A stretch of DNA of 64,000 nt from Deuterostichococcus epilithicus (Eukaryota > Chlorophyta > Trebouxiophyceae > Prasiolales > Stichococcaceae). The stretch covers positions 186,001-250,000 of the forward strand of contig JAVTLE010000003.1 of the NCBI GenBank assembly GCA_033439295.1, given 5' to 3'. The notes below the pieces were generated by a model. That model was given only the letters and a program-made list of their open reading frames with translations. It was not told the DNA's origin and ran no database searches. Each line of letters opens with the position of its first letter. Position 1 is the first letter of the stretch. The position numbers and the translations under genes are program-made. Below are positions 60,924 through 64,000 of the stretch, in pieces.

Positions 60924-63207
60924 ATGGCGACTCCAGCGTTTGGAAAGACCATCGTGCAGAGCGCCAGCGGGAAACACTCGGCCACGGTGTTCATCATGCA
61001 CGGCCTTGGCAGCTCCGGAGAGGGCCTGGCGCACATCGGGCCGACGCTGAACGTTCCTCACGTCAAGTTCATATGTGCGCGTTCGGGCTGCGTGCAGAGC
61101 GACACACACAGTGTTCTCTCTCCTGGACGTCTTTTCCTGCACGCAGAGTTGGCATGAAAACTGCGAAGGCAGATGCAAATGCGTGCGTCTGGGTTCCGGT
61201 AATGTTCTGACCATCGCCTGACCGCTGACTGTAGACCCGACGGCGCCTGAGCGCGAAATCACCATCAATGGCGGCGCAAAGGGCACAGGCTGGTTCGACA
61301 TCCGGCATCCAGGTGTGTGCCTGCATCAAGCATGTGAAGCCTCTGCCAATTAGGGCTATTAAAGCGCACGCACAAGGCCTGCCTGGCGCAGCAGCTCCTG
61401 CCTTGATCCCATGAGTGTCAAGTGCAGCCAGGGCGCCACACGGAGGGCAGCAAACCACCCATGCAGCTCAAGTCAAACTTCATTTACCGCAATATCTGCA
61501 GACCTGATGAACGTGCGAGATGCCCCGGCGATCGGCCAGTCGGTGGAGTATGTGAACCAGCTGGTTCGCAATGAGGTTGCCGCTGGCACCCCGGCAGACC
61601 GCATCGTCATTGGCGGCTTTTCTCAGGTTCGGACTGCACCCGCCAGCCCATCAGCTCAGCGCATGTCGGTGCATGCAAGACTCAGACCAGTCCAGTCAGC
61701 CCTTGCACGGACTTGGCGAGGCAGGGATTCCACAACACATGAGGAGTGCGGGCTGACAAGCCCTTGGTCAGATACCGGAGCCTGGCTCGCATCAGGTATT
61801 GCTCCGGTCGCTGGTGCAGCGCAAGCACGCCATTGCGCGGCGGCAAGGGCGTGAGTCTGCTGATGGTAACGGCATGGTTTCTGACGCTGTCGTTTCGCGC
61901 CCCCGCCGCAGGGTGGCCACATCGCGCTGCGCACTGCGTCTCAGCTGCGGGAGCCGCTGGCAGGCGCCATAGGGCTGTCCACCTGGTGCGAGGTGCCATT
62001 GCAGGTGCGATTGCTTCACACAATTGCTGTTCCTCCATGCTGTGCCTCTGAAACAGTCTGTCGGTCCTGCATCGTTGTCGGCCGGCGCCATCAGCTTGTC
62101 CACCTGATGCCAGGCGCTCCCACAGGTGCACATGGTTCAGCACACCCAGGATTGAACAACCTGTTGCATGTCACTGCCTCCCCCTTGCTTGGTCCCTCAA
62201 GCCAACCATTCATCTTGCAGTCCTGTTTTCAGCCTTTTGCCCCCCCCGATGCAGTTGGCATTATGTGTGGGGACTGCCGTCCCCGCCGTACCATGTTGCA
62301 GTATGTCCGTTGCTGAGTTGCCGCACTGTGTTCCTGCCGCTGCAGCCGGTGCCGACGGCTGTCCAGGCGATGTCGGTGTTCGTCGGCCACGGCGAGTCCG
62401 ACCCGCTGGTACCGGTGGCGCTGGCACGGCAGACGGCCGAGGGGCTGAAGAAGGCTGGTAAGGTCGCTTCTCTCTGACATTGCCGAGGTGTCGGTAGTCC
62501 TGAACCCCATTTCCTAGGCCTGTGCTCGGCTGACGACTCTCGCTTTCGTGCCTCCCAGTTGCATTGAGAAGCACCTGGACTCCTTCCCTGGTCTCTGCAC
62601 TTGCGAATAGTGACCAACGCCTCATAAGTACCTGGCAACAACCCGCAGCATTTGCGCGCCGTGGAGCTGCACACGTACCCCGGGTGTGGGGCCCTTCCCA
62701 CCACTATCATATATGTTGCGAATATGGCCACAAACCTCGATACGTTACCATGCAGGACTGCGCGCCACGGAGCTGCACACGTACCCTGGAGTTGGCCATT
62801 CTACCAGCCCGGGCGAGCTGCAGGACCTGCGGTCCTTCCTGCTGCGCGTGCTCCCAGAGGCACCACCCACTAGGTGCGATCGCGAGAAGGCGGCTGTGGC
62901 TGTGGAATGGCTCTGATGAACCGGGGATGCCGCGCAAGGGGCTGCCGGGGCATGCGAGACTGAGGCGTGGCTAACAGCATGATTCTCATGGCGTTGATCG
63001 TTCGTCTTCTGCTGGACGTCGTTGCTGAAAAACGCTGCACAGAGCTGCCAGGACTAAAGCTGCCTGCCCCTATGCTGCAGCGAGGACGTTGACGCAATGT
63101 CGGTGAAGGAGCTGCGCTCATTCCTGGCCGGCCGCGGCGTCTCCACGACAGGCTTCCTGGAAAAGAGCGAGTTCGTGTCTGCTGCGAAACATGCGTTGCA
63201 TCGGTGA
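60924..63207 (+). CDS. Acyl-protein thioesterase / lysophospholipase with SAP-like C-terminal motif
   Basis: Seven exons (60924..61074, 61235..61312, 61502..61626, 61912..62004, 62346..62457, 62756..62873, 63081..63207) close to 804 nt, 267 aa. The alpha/beta-hydrolase motifs of the APT1/carboxylesterase-2 family are complete: VFIMHGLGSSGEG (oxyanion region), YPTAPEREITINGG, GWFDI, RIVIGGFSQGGHIAL with the nucleophile Ser in GFSQG, GHGESDPLVP with the Asp, and YPGVGHS with the His. These enzymes remove palmitate from S-acylated proteins and cleave lysophospholipids in the cytosol. After the usual end the protein adds about 42 residues: MSVKELRSFLAGRGV then FLEKSEFVSAA, the pattern of a SAP/ARMET-C-like helix-extended-loop-helix. 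That fusion is unusual for APTs (about 230 aa). Intron 5 carries an echo exon. Confidence 0.93.
62645..62700 (+). repeat. Echo exon: decayed copy of thioesterase exon 6
   Basis: About 34 of 40 bases match the start of exon 6, including an 18-base identical run, offset 106 bp and in the same orientation. Similarity fades after about 45 bases. The copy lacks the GHS histidine codon context, so it is not a usable alternative. Confidence 0.88.
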
Positions 63208-63266
63208 CAGGGACACGGCGGGAATTGGCGGGGATCGGAAGAGCTCGGGCGCATGTAAGAACAGTG

Positions 63267-64000
63267 TCACTGCAGGGCTTTGTGCTGCGCTGACGGGATT
63301 GTGAGGGCAGTCGATATGCTGTGCCTGAACACAAGACGTTGCACTGGGACAAGGTGGATGGCATGCAGACTTAGATACTGGGTGTCAGGGTACAGGCGTT
63401 CACATTGAAATATCTGACGGCGAGGTCCAGCTTCAGAGAGCCATGCAGAAACTCGCAGAGTCGTGACCGAGTCTGCTGGTGCCTGCGCCCGCGAGCCGAT
63501 GTCCTTTGCCAGCTGTGTTGCCGCAGTAAACGCCAGTGTCGCCTGCTCTGCTGCTGCACTGGCACCGTCTCCCAGTGCCTGAGCCTCCATGACCAACCAC
63601 CGTTTGCAACCCTGAAAACAAAAGCTATTTGAATCGATTCGATTTGCCAGCGTGCGAGTTCAGTGCCGAGGTGTTAGTAGCCAGTGTCCTGCCGGCATGT
63701 GTTTTGCCACATCAACGTCCTGTGGCGCCGCTGTCGTACAGCGATTCTGCACAGACACCAATCACCACTGAGCCGCAAATGAGGACACACAACCGCCCAC
63801 CTGTCGGGCATGCCGCTTGCATACGCTGCCACCAGCGCTGCCACGATGACGGAGCACGTCATGCTGGGTCCTCCCAGCCGTGCCATCAGCCCATCAGTCG
63901 CATCCAGGGCGGGCAGTGCGGCGGCAGCCAGCTCGTTGGTGCAGCCAGCTTCGGGCTTGCCGGCCGCCAGGTTGCCGCCACCGCCAGCGGCGGCGTCAGT
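63267..64000 (-). CDS. Unrecognised gene cut by the right edge
   Basis: On the minus strand an open segment from the window end to about 63807 reads NLAAGKPEAGCTNELAAAAL, DGLMARLGGPSMTCSVIVAA and YASGMPDR, then a gtgggc donor. After an acceptor near 63612 another open segment follows (EAQALGDGASAAAEQATLAF, AATQLAKDIGSRA). Both have coding-like Ala-rich composition, but the reading frames across the putative intron are ambiguous and I recognise no family. The true end is uncertain: two of the three frames stop near 63371-63435 and one near 63267. Most of the gene lies outside the window. Confidence 0.35.

Noticed and set aside
1-64000. tRNA genes, ribosomal RNA, CRISPR arrays, transposase or retroelement genes
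   Set aside because: I looked for cloverleaf B-box patterns, regular spacer arrays, and transposase, integrase or polymerase motifs on both strands and found none that I could support.

Overview
This is a nuclear window from a green alga, most likely a chlorophyte of the Chlorella/trebouxiophyte type. Four things point there. The DNA is GC-rich, and genes are cut into many short exons by introns that mostly start GTGCG or GTGAG and end in (T/C)GCAG. Degenerate plant-type telomere motifs (CCCTAAA/TTTAGGG) lie inside introns. The gene set is plant-like: AZG purine permease, ATXR2, EXS exporter, ACC-synthase-like aminotransferase. No ribosomal RNA, tRNA, CRISPR array, operon or recognisable virus-like element was seen.

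I rebuilt genes by protein-family recognition and then tested them by splice-phase closure. Ten models close exactly or nearly so: the kynurenine/methionine-type aminotransferase (471 aa), two F-box proteins (408 and 615 aa), the AZG permease (1059 aa), a SYLF protein, an EXS protein (501 aa), an MRNIP homologue (515 aa), an acyl-CoA-binding protein (100 aa), an acyl-protein thioesterase (267 aa) and an expansin-like secreted protein.

Layout, left to right: tomosyn/Lgl N-terminus (-, cut by the left edge); fragmentary TTF2/RAD5-like SNF2 helicase (+); aminotransferase (-); F-box gene 1 (-); AZG permease (+) with a 500-residue tail; SYLF/Ysc84 lipid-binding protein (-) with a 120-bp tandem repeat in its last exon; EXS phosphate-exporter-like membrane protein (+); MRNIP homologue (-); ATXR2-like SET methyltransferase (+); an unrecognised Ala-rich gene (+); ACC-synthase-like aminotransferase (-); a large BRCT protein with Gln/Ala/Pro-rich middle (-); acyl-CoA-binding protein (-); expansin/barwin-like protein (-); F-box gene 2 (-); acyl-protein thioesterase with a SAP-like tail (+); an unrecognised gene cut by the right edge (-). 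Four neighbour pairs are head-to-head over short gaps and may share promoters: F-box 1/AZG, SYLF/EXS, MRNIP/ATXR2 and F-box 2/thioesterase.

The most unusual signal is a recurring one. At least eight introns in four genes on both strands hold a decayed, direct-orientation copy of the beginning of the next exon, usually 94-141 bp upstream of the real one. A ninth locus (SYLF) has the same arrangement still in frame. I call these echo exons. The same genes use GC-AG introns at roughly 7 percent of assigned introns, and several introns carry telomere-like repeats next to a splice site. The two F-box genes look like paralogues with a shared helical C-terminal region that may be cullin-repeat-like.
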